A stretch of 64,000 nt of DNA. Source: Mixophyes australis (lineage: Eukaryota > Chordata > Amphibia > Anura > Limnodynastidae). This document shows positions 1 through 10,832 of this stretch, piece after piece. Under the pieces are notes generated by a model that was not told the origin of the DNA, searched no databases, and was given only the letters and a program-made list of their open reading frames with translations. The translations under genes were made by a program, and so were the position numbers. Numbering within the stretch: position 1 is the stretch's first letter; each line of letters starts with the position of its first letter. The DNA lies in the NCBI GenBank assembly GCA_036250195.1, contig JAVHZZ010000003.1, positions 337,104,375 to 337,168,374 on the forward strand, given 5' to 3'.

Positions 1-269
1 AAGTCTGATGTATGCTGCCATTTCTGCATTTACATGTACATGGTTTATGTTTTGTTTTGCTTATTCAAGAAATTAGCAAGGTTTGTTTGGTTTGTACATT
101 TGTAAGTGTCTGTTTAATGGTAGCCTAGTTTTTCTGATTTTATTACTTTTTTTTTTCCTGAGACATATGTATGTGCTCATTTGTTTTTTGTTTTTTCTTA
201 CTTTGTTTCATGTCATAGCTTACTTGTTTTTACTTTGTTTCTTAGCCTAGTCAAGGGGCTGTTTACTAG
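1..269. other. AT-rich DNA, no gene
   Basis: T-rich sequence without a supported gene. Positions about 140-240 resemble 1005-1090 (shared ACATATGTATGTGCT core followed by TTGTTTT-rich sequence), so this tract is one of two direct copies flanking the repeat at 270-900. Confidence 0.4.
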
Positions 270-900
270 GTTTCTTATGTTTTATTAAAGTTATTTTATC
301 GTTAACCAATAATAATTGTCTATGCGATTTGTGTGGTTCCAAAGCACAAGGCGATTTATTGGCAAAAGCAAAAGAAAAACAATTAAATAAATAAGTACAG
401 CCGATACATACGCTGTGCCCTGCTGGATCCAGCTTACAGTCTTTCAATCCTGAAGTCTGTGGTCAAAGAGACTGCATGCTGGTCCCAGAGCCCCTGCTTA
501 TATACACTCAGTGATACAGTGAAAACAATACAGATGATTTGGCATGTTTCCATAGGTTCAGGCTTCGGGAAGGTCCAGTGTAATACAGGTCATTGGCCAG
601 TTCAAACGATGCCATCCAAAGGTGGGGGGTCAGCTCTCCAGAAGATGCATGCTAATCTTCCCGCCAAGAACTATTTCAAACTGGTCTATTTACATTACAC
701 AGACAATACCATTCTGATCATTTATTCCCTATAATTCATATATAACATATGCAAGGTGCGATTGCGTCATGACACGTGGCGTACTGATTGCAATTGCAAG
801 GTAAAACAATATTAATCAATATACTTTCTTTCATCCAATTATTTGACTTTAACAGTTTTCTATCTGTTCTATAGCTTTCGATTGACATTACTGTCTACCA
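270..900. repeat. Dispersed repeat, copy A (possible solo LTR)
   Basis: The segment aligns by eye with 41634-42190. Shared blocks include GTGGTTCCAAAGCACAA near 330, CAGTTCAAACGATGCC near 600, TTCAAACTGGTCTATT near 676 and GCAAGGTGCGATTGCGT near 750, in the same order and orientation in both copies. It has no coding capacity. The block order and about 0.6-kb size would fit a solo LTR, but I found no convincing TG...CA ends or target-site duplication, so the class is unresolved. Confidence 0.5.
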
Positions 901-1454
901 GTACATTTACATCAAAGAATCACCCTCCATTTTGTGGTATGTAAGATGGCCTTAGGTGTGAGCACTTACATAGCATATAAGGAGAAGGACTAATTTTGCT
1001 TTCTTTCTTATTACTGTTTTTTCCCCCCGATACATATGTATGTGCTACTTTGTTTTGTGGTTGTTCTTACTTTGTTTTATGTCTAGTCTTGTGGCACAAT
1101 GGCTTATTGTGTGTTAAATAGCGTTCGCTGCCACAAGTAAAGCAGAAAAGTGCCTTGCGGACGAACATGGTAGTATTTCTGACGTGCACGGCCGTGAGCA
1201 CATACGGTAGGAGCAGTTACACCCGAAGTCATTAAGCTGCGTATGTGACAATCCGCATCTTGTTGACTTCAGGCTTTCGCAACGGCCAGGTCCGGTCCGT
1301 GCGTCATTTCATGTACGTGCGCTGCGCTCAGTATGGGTTCCTTAATGACTCAGGCCCTATATATGTATCTTATACACTACATTAAAGAAGATTTTTTCAG
1401 TATACATTCATTTAAAGCCCATGCCCATCCAGGACTAGTTGTTCATCAGCATGC
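901..1454. other. No recognised feature
   Basis: Mixed-composition DNA with a somewhat CpG-richer stretch at about 1130-1330. No ORF with recognisable homology and no terminal inverted repeats seen. Confidence 0.4.
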
Positions 1455-2055
1455 AAACATATACAGAAATGTAAAAACAATTCTTGTCCCACGGCACAAA
1501 TGTATTGTGTGTAACAACTGGAAACTTATTTTATGGTGTAAACCTAATATCTAAAAAACACACTATTTGATGTTGTTCAAAACAAACCCCTTTAATATAA
1601 ACCATTTCAATTGAGCAATAATATATAAAAAATATATTTAGTGTATCAAAGACTTTGATACATTTAGGGTTGTTTCTTTCATATGCCGATTGGTTTATAT
1701 ATATTTACATATTTTTTATTAATTCTAATGTATTGTTATTTGTGCTGGACACTCCCCCCCCCCCCCCGGACCATTGGATATAGACTTTTAGGTATTGAAC
1801 TATTGATTTAGCTTTACCTAACAGATTGCACCATTTGATGAGACCATGCTTTATATAATATTCTTCGTAATACCTCATTCTTTGATACACTAAATATATT
1901 TTTTATATATTATTGCTCAATTGAAAGGTTTATATTAAAGGGGTTTGTTTTTCAGACCTATATTAGGTTTACACCATAAAATAACTTTCCAGTTGTTACA
2001 TGCAATACATTGCCATGGGACAAGGATTGTTTTTGCTTTATATATATTGGGGAAA
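1455..2055. repeat. Large imperfect inverted repeat (foldback element)
   Basis: The left arm (about 1455-1660) and right arm (about 1855-2050) are reverse complements over many blocks. TTATGGTGTAAACCTAATAT near 1532 pairs with ATATTAGGTTTACACCATAA near 1960; AACAAACCCCTTTAATATAA at 1581 pairs with the complement ending at 1950; the ATTGAGCAATAATATATAAA block at 1611 pairs with about 1900-1924. The loop holds a C14-15 homopolymer near 1747. This is the architecture of a palindromic non-autonomous DNA transposon. Short ORFs on the two strands share peptides only because of the palindrome. Confidence 0.7.
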
Positions 2056-3004
2056 TTTCTGGAATTCGTCCCCCACAGTCCCACATTGGCAGCCACATAT
2101 ACTGTACACTTCAGAGCAGCGCTGTTGTCCCTAATTCCACTTGTTACTATATACAGAAATGTTTTCCACTTGTCATGATATAACCAGATGGTTGGGCTCC
2201 AGGTAATAGTCAATTTATTGGTACTCCACAATAGTACGCATGTAAAACCCATGTAAAGCAGGAATAGTAAACTGTTACTTTGCATGCAAACACAACTTTA
2301 TTCCACTTGTAAATAAAGTATAATATTGCAGTTACTCACGAACAGACACAGGCTTAATGTGAGGGCAGATGAATCTGTACAGCCAGGGCCCCAGTGACCT
2401 CAGTTTGGCCCCCAGAATAAAGTCGAAGCATAGATGAATGAGTCCGTTAATATTTTCATGTCTGCTGTTTGTATGCAGGGTATTCTATAAAAGTGTAGCT
2501 GGCTTAAAGTGACTTTAAAGTGGACACACTGGAGTTATCCATATTTTGGCTTGAAGGAATATTAAAAAGAATTCCGCCTGGGTAATGGAACCAGTGATGT
2601 CATGAACATTGTTTTAGTTTGTCAGTTTCATCATAAATAAATATTATTAATTTAAAAACAATACATTCTCTCCGCTGGATTTAATAAATGCTACTCTCTG
2701 GAATGTACACAACACAAGTCTAGAATGTGGCTATATAGGGGTTGCCTGTGGTATAGGGGAATACCAGTCTTGTATATATTCTTTTAGCCCAGTAAGTTGT
2801 CCCAGTATTTTGGTTTCCTCTCAGAACCTGTGTGTGATTAAACCGTGCAAACATTGGGCTGCAAATACAAAGTGCAAAACGGCCTAAAGGAGAGGAATTG
2901 GAGCAGCCCTTGTACAGTATTGGTGGACGGGAGCGCTTAATTTTGTGAAGAAGTGCAAAATGAGATTTCATTTAGTGGAGTGTAATTGCAGAAATTAAAT
3001 AATT
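2056..3004. other. No recognised gene
   Basis: AT-rich intergenic-type DNA. The last part may belong to the Penelope-like element whose coding tail begins at about 3005, but no conserved protein motif could be read upstream of that point. Confidence 0.35.
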
Positions 3005-3214
3005 GGGCAAATGACATATTTTAAGCATACACATAAGTGTGATGTTGGCTCTATAAAAAACTTTTGTGGTCTAAAAAAAGTCTTGGTGGATTGGAGAAAG
3101 AAAGAATCTAAAAGTGATTTGGCTAAGGCAGAAATTAAAATGATCTATTCTATGGGCACTTTGGCCCTGAGAGGTTTAAATCCAGATTTCGAGATGAAAG
3201 GGTTCCTGGAGTAA
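3005..3214 (+). pseudogene. Penelope-like element, C-terminal ORF fragment
   Basis: The frame ending at 3214 reads HTHKCDVGSIKNFCGL, then DLAKAEIKMIYSMGTL and ALRGLNPDFEM before a stop. This matches the pattern after the GIY-YIG endonuclease of Penelope-like retroelements: a H...H...CD motif, a W about 20-25 residues on, then a (Q/E)xE..WI..L.TL.P.GLN block. Here the usual W of WI is M. The reverse transcriptase and GIY-YIG core are absent, so this is a 5'-truncated tail without function. The family call is motif recognition from memory of the family, not a database search. Confidence 0.6.
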
Positions 3215-3393
3215 TTGGTCACAATAGGTGGATCGCAGGTACATCCAGTTGGGGATTCTGTATTTTCTCCATTTCCTTCTTTCTTTCTATTTTCCCCTTT
3301 TTGGGAAACCCCGTAAAGGGGTTGAAGGAGTAGCATGTCTTAAGTTCACCATGATAATTAAGATTGGGTGGTATTCCCTATGTATGAGGCTAA

Positions 3394-3568
3394 GGGCTAG
3401 ATTTACTAAGCTGCGGGTTTGAAAAAGTGGGGATGTTGCCTATAGCAACCAATCAGATTCTAGCTTTCATTTATTTAGTACCTTCTACAAAATGACAGCT
3501 AGAATCTGATTGGTTGCTATAGGCAACATCCCCACTTTTTCAAACCCGCAGTTTAGTAAATCTAGCCC
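3394..3568. mobile_element. 175-bp palindromic MITE
   Basis: Starts GGGCTAGATTTACTAAGCTG and ends with the complement (TTTAGTAAATCTAGCCC). The two arms are complementary over about 70 bp each, including GCCTATAGCAACCAATCAGA and its complement, with a loop of about 30 bp. It would form a near-perfect hairpin. It lies inside the downstream part of the Penelope-like fragment. A clear target-site duplication is not evident. A diverged relative lies at 51021-51150. Confidence 0.85.
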
Positions 3569-4160
3569 AAAGTGTTCTTTGTGGGGGTAGGGTTTTGTAT
3601 ATTCAGGATTTTTGCCTGTAGAGGAGTCATGTATGTCCATTTCCTTGTGAAATTTTTAAGGGTGTTTGGAGATATTAAAGTTTGATTAGTTGTTCAATGA
3701 ATTTTGACATCGTATTATGTAGGCTTTCATGTGGAGATTATATAGATTTTCATGTGGAGATTATGTAGGTTTTTCATGTGAAAATAGTGTCCATTTTTGT
3801 TTGTAGTTAATTTATCCCTATTCTATTAGGGTTGTATATTAGATATTTGGATTCGACCAATTCCTAAATGTTAGGAGTTTCACACTTATGAGCTGGTTCT
3901 AATATTTTATAAGTTTCGGTCTGTTCATGATATAACTTTTTCAATGATAACCATGTCACTTTTTATTTATGACTGAGAAGATGATTTGGAACGTCACAGT
4001 GATACGGTTTTGTGAATCTATGATTGATTGACAGTATTCTATTTAGGAATGTTTGTTTGTTCACCTACCCATTGCCTTGATAAAGATTTGGAAATGGAAA
4101 CGCTTCGGCAAGGAGGAGGTGACATCAGACACGCACAGAGAGAATTTGTCTTTAGCCTTC
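3569..4160 (+). other. Probable Penelope-like 3' region with hammerhead-like core
   Basis: Non-coding. A 25-bp motif (TTTCATGTGGAGATTAT) recurs about three times at 3722-3785. At 4075-4110 the sequence CCTTGATAAAG is followed by GGAAACGCTTCGGC, resembling the CUGAnGA...GAAA core of type-I hammerhead ribozymes found in the terminal repeats of Penelope-like elements. The first box is degenerate, so activity is doubtful. Confidence 0.35.
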
Positions 4161-4164
4161 ACTG

Positions 4165-4305
4165 CTTTTGTCTGTCTGTCTGTGTGTGTGTGTTAGGGAA
4201 TTTAGACTGTAAGCTCCAATGGGGCAGGGACTGATGTGAGTGAGTTCTCTGTACAGCGCTGCGGAATCAGTGGCGCTATATAAATTAAGGGTGATGATGA
4301 TGATA
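4165..4305 (+). repeat. L2-type LINE 3' tail fragment
   Basis: Contains the block TTTAGACTGTAAGCTCCAAT then GGGGCAGGGACTGATGTGAG, CTCTGTACAGCGCTGCGGAA and GGCGCTATATAAAT, ending in a (GAT)n microsatellite. The same block occurs at 9239-9320 and, inverted, at 32861-32960. The short trinucleotide tail is typical of CR1/L2-clade LINEs. Its end abuts the broken 5' side of hAT-3. Confidence 0.65.
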
Positions 4306-6411
4306 GTTCGCGCTCCTGAAGATTCGTACTGAAGATGTTGTGGTGAGTCTTTTCAGGGTTGCCAGCATCGGGTTTTAGATTACCACCGCCATTTACTAGA
4401 AAAGCTATTCCTCACCTGTACAAGAAGGTTGGTAAAAATCAACTTAGTGGGCTACAAAATGTCATTCTACTCACTGTACACTTAACAACAGATATGTGGA
4501 CAAGTGGAACTGTCCAAACTAAAGATTATATGACTGTGACAGCCCACTGGGTTGGTGATTCACCTTCAGCAGGAGGAACATGTAGCCAGCTACCATACAT
4601 TTTTCAGAGGCAGGCTACTCTTTGTATCACCGGCTTCACTAAGAGGCATACAGCTGACAATCTGTTACAACAACTAAGGGATGTCATTGCAACATGACTT
4701 ATTCAGCTTGGACTCTCCTCAGGATATGTCATTTCTGATAACGCCACAAATATTGTGAGAGCATTATAGCTGGGTGAATGGTAATAAGGTGGAATTCCAC
4801 CCTGTATATGCTTCTGAGGATGGCGGAACAGTGAAAAGCCATCCACGCTTACTCCACAAGAAATGACACAGAAAGGAATGTGGATGTATTTTACTCAAGC
4901 GCAGTGGAGAATACTTTCCGTGTTGTGCAAGGTGCTGAAACCATTCAAAGTAGTCACCAGTGGACATTGCTAACTTGAGCCAAGTGATTCCCTTAATTAG
5001 ATTTTTGGAAACTTAGCTTGATAAACTGAATGAGGAAATAAAACAAAGCAATTACGCTAAGTATGTCAGACTTGTAGATCAAGAACTTTATTCGCTTCTC
5101 CAGGTTCCAAGAGTTATCAAAATCTTAAAATTGGATTACTACATTTTGGCTACTGTGCTTGATCCTAGGTTTAAGAGCTATGTCTTCCCTTTGTTGTCAA
5201 CTGACCCAGATCTCAAGAGATGCAATGAGCTCCTGGTGAGCAAGATGACAGCTTAAGTGTTACGTGCCAGGACGGCGTCTCCTCCATCAGTTTTTCAGTG
5301 AACTGCTGCTAGGAAAAACTTAGCTTTCCCAAGAGACACAGGGATGATGCAGATGACTTTGCACAACATTTTGACATCTGGTCTGGTCTAAAAGAATTGA
5401 CCAAAAAACGTGGCACCTCTGCCGTAACTTCACCTGATCCTACTATCAACATCCAAAGGATGGTGGAGTATTATTTTAATGACAGCATAGAAATAGACAC
5501 GTCAGATAGTACCTTTACATACTGGGAGGAAAAAAGGGAATTTGGAGACCCATGTACCAACTCGCTTTGCACTACCTAAGCTGCCCACCCTCCAGTGTGT
5601 ACTCAAAAAGGGTTTTCAGCACAGCCGGGAACCTTGTCAGTGATCGGCGTAGGAGGCTACTTCCTCAAAATGTGGAAAATATGATGTTCATCAAAATGAA
5701 CTACAATTTCCACGAGGGATGGCCTTTCACGCCAATTTCATCAAAGTACAGAGATTTCTGTAATGGTGGATTCCAGCGGTGATGAATTAATATTGTGTTA
5801 GGATGATGTGCAAACTGATGAGGGTGAGGATAAGGCTGAGGATGATGACAGCAATATCTTGCCACAATAGAGTTCATTAACACCACTGTTTGCTTAGTTG
5901 CCTTAAGCCCATTGTTAGCTTGTCTTGTGGGGGCCCAAATAAACCAAGCACTTCAGCCACAAAAGGGGCACTACTTCTCACTGAAGTGCTTACTTCGTTA
6001 TACTGTGCATATCCTTTTGAATATCTTACATAAGGGTGGGTGGGAGGGTCCAAGGACAATTCCATCTTGCAACACTTCTTTTTTTCCGGCCACTGCTGTG
6101 TTACAATGTTTCCTAAATGTGCTATGAACTGCCATGTGTTTGTGTCGTTGCATTGTTGGTTAGCATCCAGCCAGGTCGCTGCAGTATTTGTCCAAAAGTG
6201 TATGAAAATAATATCTTGGCCTGTGAGGGTGGCAAAAACTGACTTGAAATTACTAGAAATTAGTGTTATTGAGGTTAATAATAATGTAGGAACAAAAAAA
6301 AGAGCAAAAATTATGTGGTTTTAGCATATTTTAGCAATTTTTCTTAAAACTATAGGTCCAGAACCAAAACCAAAACCAAAACCAAAACACGGGGGTCAGT
6401 GAACATCTCTA
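4306..6411 (+). mobile_element. hAT-3: 5'-truncated hAT (Ac/ZBED-type) transposon
   Basis: The right terminus ends CAGTGAACATCTCTA at 6411. This is the complement of the TAGAGATG terminus of hAT-1 (start 12546), and both have GACCCCCGTGTTTTGG immediately inside. Subterminal CAAAAC repeats lie at 6365-6388, and the 3' non-coding segment 6050-6330 is shared, inverted, with the 575-bp element at 34374-34948. The left terminus, BED finger and 5' leader are missing: the element starts next to the LINE tail ending at 4305. No target-site duplication can be tested because one end is lost. Confidence 0.8.
4359..5870 (+). pseudogene. hAT transposase remnant (hAT-3)
   Basis: Homologous to hAT-1 transposase from about residue 445 to the end. 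The frame opens with FTRKAIPHLYKKVGKN and VHLTTDMWTSG (first catalytic Asp kept). It then hits TGA at 4695, after DVIAT, and TAG at 4767. The second catalytic Asp is readable in VISDNATNIVRAL (about 4730). About 75 codons between that block and RWNSTLYML (about 4788) are deleted, removing the CxxH motif. Further stops and frameshifts follow. The C-terminal block SSVYSKRVFSTAGNLVS (about 5595-5640) has Lys where hAT-1 has the catalytic Glu. The reading ends ILPQ-stop at 5870, an acidic tail longer than that of hAT-1. It is non-functional. Confidence 0.85.
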
Positions 6412-6895
6412 ATCTAAACGCATTTCAGATGCAGATCAAACACATATTAACTCTGTACATAAACGCATCTCGAATGCCAGTGTGTATGTAGTAAGTGTGT
6501 TTATAACATGTTCAGAGAGATAACTGTGGACACTTATAGGCATATGTAATACAGTGTACTAGTTGCGCAAACTAAATTTTGGAGGTTAATAATGTGTGTT
6601 TAATAATAAGTTGAGCCCAACCCATTTATACTTCACAGTAATTGACAAAGTTATAAATATAGGCAGATTTTATTTTGCATTAGTTCTTGCAGACCCTTTG
6701 CAAATTAGTGATGACAAATTGTCAGCGATCATGCAAACACATGCAAACATTTGTTCCATATGTAGACATATTATTGCAGTTACTCAGGTAGTAGCAGAAG
6801 CTTTTCACCCAGGGATCGAGATGCAGAAAACATTTCCGTACATTACTAGCCCTGAACCGACCCTTTGTTCTGGTGTCAGATGAATGAGTCAGTCT
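6412..6895. other. No recognised feature
   Basis: Intergenic-type sequence between hAT-3 and the next MITE. Nothing supported. Confidence 0.4.
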
Positions 6896-7147
6896 CAGGG
6901 GCAAACGCAGGATTTGTAGAGGGGAGTTTCTACACCACGCCACCAGTACTTGGCTGCTCTCCAACTCTTCCTATCCCCATAATATACATGGGCAATGCTG
7001 CGTGCACTACTGTTAGGTACACGCAGCTCTCCCTTTTCAAGCAGAGCCGTGTGAAGCGGGAGGAGGGTCCAGCCACCTCAATTATACAGTGCCCCAGGCT
7101 TGGAGGGGGTTTTCAGGCACTAGGAAACCCCCCTCGGTTTGCCTATG
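6896..7147. mobile_element. 252-bp hAT-like MITE
   Basis: Left end CAGGGGCAAACGCAGG and right end, read inverted, CATAGGCAAACCGAGG are imperfect terminal inverted repeats. A GGGAGTTTC/GAAACCCCCC pair sits just inside. AGTCT directly flanks both ends, but the full 8-bp duplication expected for a hAT is not clear, so the superfamily is tentative. Confidence 0.55.
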
Positions 7148-8544
7148 AGTCTGATATCATCCTACTGGCTGTATATATTCTGGTTGCTCGATCCAGACAG
7201 AGGAGCTCATATAGAGTTGGTGCACATAATTTATTTGGCATAAGATATAGGGAAAAGGAAGCAGGAAATGACATCTCGGCTGTTGCCATGACACCCGGGA
7301 CGCCAGTAGGAGAAGCGAGCAGCGGATAGTCGCGGCTCCTAGCACACAGTAGCTCACCAGCACTGTGCTACTACTGTACTTCCAATACTGCTGTTTTTAA
7401 TCCTTCCGCTGACTGGCAAGATGACTTTTTCATGATTTAAGTTTGGCAGCAGTGGATTTGAAAAAAGCTATTCAAATGGAAGAAGCGGTGCAGCGCTGAG
7501 GAGTTACAGTGACGTCTGTGTAATTAACAAACACTAATAGAAAAAAATAAACAAAATGCTGGCAAGGCATGCTGGCACTTGTAGTTCCACAATAGCTATA
7601 GAGGCACAGCTTGCCTATATCTGATATAGAGTGTTCACTGTTACTATTACCATCACAATTGCCCTCCCAGGGGCATACACCTGATTTAAATGGAATTCCA
7701 TAACCTGATCATTAAGAAAAAAATATAAATATATAGACGTAACTTATGTCACCCCTACAGACGTGTCAGGCTATGGATTAGCCTTTGTTATGTGTTCACC
7801 ACTTCAGGACTGTTCATAGGGTTACAGAGTCTGAAGTGAAACCAAAATTGTGTGAGATCCGTGAAATTGTGCAGATTTAGACCTGCCGTTCTGGAGAAAC
7901 GTTAATTAAAAAGCCTGCACCAAGTGCACTCAAAAGGTCTGAAATTTTCTATCATCCTGTCTAAATGTCCCCAAGCCTGAAATTATGATAAGGCCATATA
8001 TGCCTGGGACTAAGGTAGCGTAATTACAGTGATGGGAGCCTGGCTCTCATGTCCTTGCTAGTTTTTAAATTAAATATATGTTTTTAATTTCATATTTGTG
8101 TCAGTTTATTTGCTGAGGTGGGGAGTGTATGTCTGGGGGCAGTATGGCTGGCAGCATAAAAAATGAATGATCTTTTATAACTACCACAGATATAGTGCTC
8201 TGCAGTGATGGATAAACGGGGAATTGCACAACAAAAGCAGTTTGCTGGGGGTGGGGCGAAAAAAATTAAACCTAGGCCGGAAAGGACTGAGATGAAATAC
8301 TGTGTATTTAGATTTCACTTTGTGACTTAACATACGATGGTTTACAATGAAAACTCACCCAACTACTTACACAGTGTATTTATTTTTTTTAGACTTAAAG
8401 GAAATTATCTGTCACTTTCATTCCATCGGTCCAGTGAGAGCTGATAATTATTTAAGCTGTTCTGTAATTCCAGAGACAAACCTGTTTCCATAGAGAATAT
8501 TGTCAAACATCTTCTATTACAATGCAATTGATGTCATATTTATG
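7148..8544. other. No gene; one SBS-like motif
   Basis: Intergenic-type DNA. At 7568-7592, GGCATGCTGGCACTTGTAGT is close to the complement of the ZNF143/SBS consensus ACTACAnnTCCCAGCATGC, a motif also common inside repeats. Nothing else is supported. Confidence 0.35.
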
Positions 8545-8846
8545 CATACTTGCCAACTCCCGGAAACTTGGGGGCGTGACTGGAGGGCGGGAGGGGGCGG
8601 GGCGAGGCCAATTGCATCATTTTGACCCCCCCCCACGTGACCCCGTCACAGGGGCGGGACCAAAATGACACGATTAGCCTCGCCTCACCCCCTCCCGCCC
8701 TCCAAAATGGCGTGAATCACAGAGAATCACGTCAAATGACGCGATTCTCGGTGAAACCTAGGATGCGGGAGAAATGCCAGCGAGCCCGGGAGACTGACCC
8801 GAATTTCGGGAGTCTCCCGGACTTTCCGGGAGAGTTGGCAAGTATG
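8545..8846. mobile_element. 302-bp hAT-like MITE, CATACTTGCCAAC family, copy 1
   Basis: Begins CATACTTGCCAACTCCCGGA and ends with the complement TTCCGGGAGAGTTGGCAAGTATG-type arm. It is flanked by a perfect 8-bp duplication TATTTATG (8537-8544 and 8847-8854). The interior is GC-rich with repeated GGGAGTCTCCCGG palindromes. It is non-coding. Related copies: 12028-12318 and 33458-33743. Confidence 0.85.
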
Positions 8847-9074
8847 TATTTATGTGTTACTGTTTTACATATGTACACAATGTAATGTGATCTGCATTTC
8901 AAATGCAGTGTTATATTATGAATTAGCATGATTAAAAATCTTAGAAAATTACCTATAATTTCCAGTGAAAGTTTTGCGCAATTTTCCTTGACTCATTAAA
9001 AAAAGTAATGATTGCTATTTCTTGAAATCCATGGACATGACAGATGACAGTAGTTGTATTAAAACAACTACAAT

Positions 9075-9320
9075 GGGCAGCACGGTGGCATAGTGGTTAG
9101 CACTTCTGCCTCACAGCGCTGGGGGTCATGGTTTCCTCCGGGTGCTCAGGTTTCCTCTCACACTCCATAAACATACTAGTAGATTAATTGGCTGCTATCA
9201 AAATTGACCCTAGCCTCTCTCTCTCTGTCTGTCTGTGTATGTATGTTAGGGATTTAGACTGTAAGCTCCAATGGGGCAGGGACTGATGTGAGTGAGTTCT
9301 CTGTACAGCGCTACGGAATA
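9075..9320 (+). repeat. L2-type LINE/SINE-like repeat fragment
   Basis: Starts GGGCAGCACGGTGGCATAGT, then GTTAGCACTTCTGCCTCACA, and runs into TGTAAGCTCCAATGGGGCAG and CTGTACAGCGCT. The same block order occurs inverted at 32841-33185. The (GAT)n tail is missing here. Confidence 0.65.
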
Positions 9321-9483
9321 GTATGCCATACCGCCCCCTCTAAATTTCCACTTCGACCACTGGTTATATAGAAAGCGAAAAAGTCTTAACAATCATACTT
9401 TACTCATAATTTGACTGCCTATGTACTTTAAGATTGATAAATACTGTACTTTCATGGTCTTTGGGATCCATGCTCTATATTGC

Positions 9484-9660
9484 TCTGTCACCCACCTCCT
9501 TCTCATTGCTCTCTAATAGATTGTAAGCTTGCGAGCAGGGTCTTCTCACCTCTTTGTCTGTTTTACCCAGTTTGTTTATTAGTTTATTATGTTTGTCCCC
9601 TATTGTAAAGCGCTGCGGAATATGTTGGCGCTATATAAATAAATGATGATGATGATGATA
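9484..9660 (+). repeat. L2-type LINE 3' end
   Basis: Contains GATTGTAAGCTTGCGAGCAG, TATTGTAAAGCGCTGCGGAA and TTGGCGCTATATAAATAA, followed by (ATG)n. This is a typical CR1/L2-clade 3' terminus with a trinucleotide tail. The minisatellite that follows starts about 80 bp beyond the tail. Confidence 0.65.
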
Positions 9661-9737
9661 ATGCAATTACAAAATGTACACAGAATAACCATTTTTTTAA
9701 TTTTCTCCTCTCTCAGTCTTACCTTGGGTGTCCTGTC

Positions 9738-10832
9738 TGACAGAGATAGAGGGAATATAGAACTAATGGAGATAGCGATAGATAGAACTAACGGAGACAG
9801 AGATAGAGAGAATATAGAACTAACAGAGACAGAGATAGAGGGAATATAGAACTAATGGAGACAGCGATAGATAGAACTAATGGAGACAGATATAGAGAGA
9901 GTATAGAACTAACAGAGACAGACATAGAGGGAATATAGAACTAATGGGGGCAGAGATAGATAGAACTGACAGAGACAGAAACAGACATAGAGGGAATATA
10001 GAACTAATGGAGGCAGAGTTAGATAGAACTAACAGAAACAGAGATAGATGGAATATAGAATTAACGGAGACAGAGATAGAGGGAATATAGAACTAACAGA
10101 GACAAAGACAGGAACAGAGATAGAGGGAATATAGAACTAACGGAGACAGAGACAGAGACAGGAACAGAGATAGAGGGAATATAGAACTAATGGAGACAGA
10201 GATAGATAGAACTAACGGAGACAGAGATAGAGGGAATATAGAACTAACGGAGAGAGAGATAGAGGGAATATAGAACTAACGGAGACAGAGATAGATAGTA
10301 CTGACAGAGACAGAGATAGAAGGAATGTAGTACTAACAGAGACAGAGATAGATAGTACTGACAGATACAGAGATAGAAGGAATGTAGAACTAACGGAGAC
10401 AGAGATAGATAGTACTGACAGAGACAGAGATAGAAGGAATGTAGAACTAACGGAGACAGAGATAGATAGTACTGACAGAGACAGAGATAGAAGGAATGTA
10501 GAACTAACTGAGACAGAGATAGATAGTACTACTGACAGAGACAGAGATAGAAGGAATGTAGGACTAACGGAGACAGAGATAGATAGTACTGACAGAGACA
10601 GAGATAGAGATAGAAGGAATGTAGAACTAACGGAGACAGAGATAGATAGAACTACCTGAGACAAAGATAGAGGGAATATAGAACTAATGGAGACAGAGAT
10701 AGAAAGAACTAATGGAGACAGAGATAAAGAGAATATAGAACTAATGGAGACAGAGAGAGAGGGAATATAGAGCTAATGGAGACAGAGATAGATAGAATTA
10801 ATGGAGACAGAGAGAGAGGGATTCATAGGAAG
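9738..10832 (+). repeat. GA-rich minisatellite, 23-32 bp mixed units
   Basis: About 1.1 kb of variants of GAGACAGAGATAGAGGGAAT followed by ATAGAACTAACG (32 bp), interspersed with a shorter GATAGATAGAACTAACG form (about 23 bp). A 56-bp higher-order unit is evident at about 10290-10640. The Ser/Leu-rich 150-codon frame on the minus strand is a consequence of the repeat. Confidence 0.9.

Noticed and set aside
9332..9362. Separate hAT terminus (ATGCCATACCGCCCCC ... GACCACTG)
   Set aside because: The ACTG-type end resembles a hAT end, but only about 30 bp is recognisable and no partner or duplication was found.
10212..10664. 150-codon Ser/Leu-rich frame
   Set aside because: It is the complement of the GA-rich minisatellite with a 56-bp higher-order unit and has no independent support.
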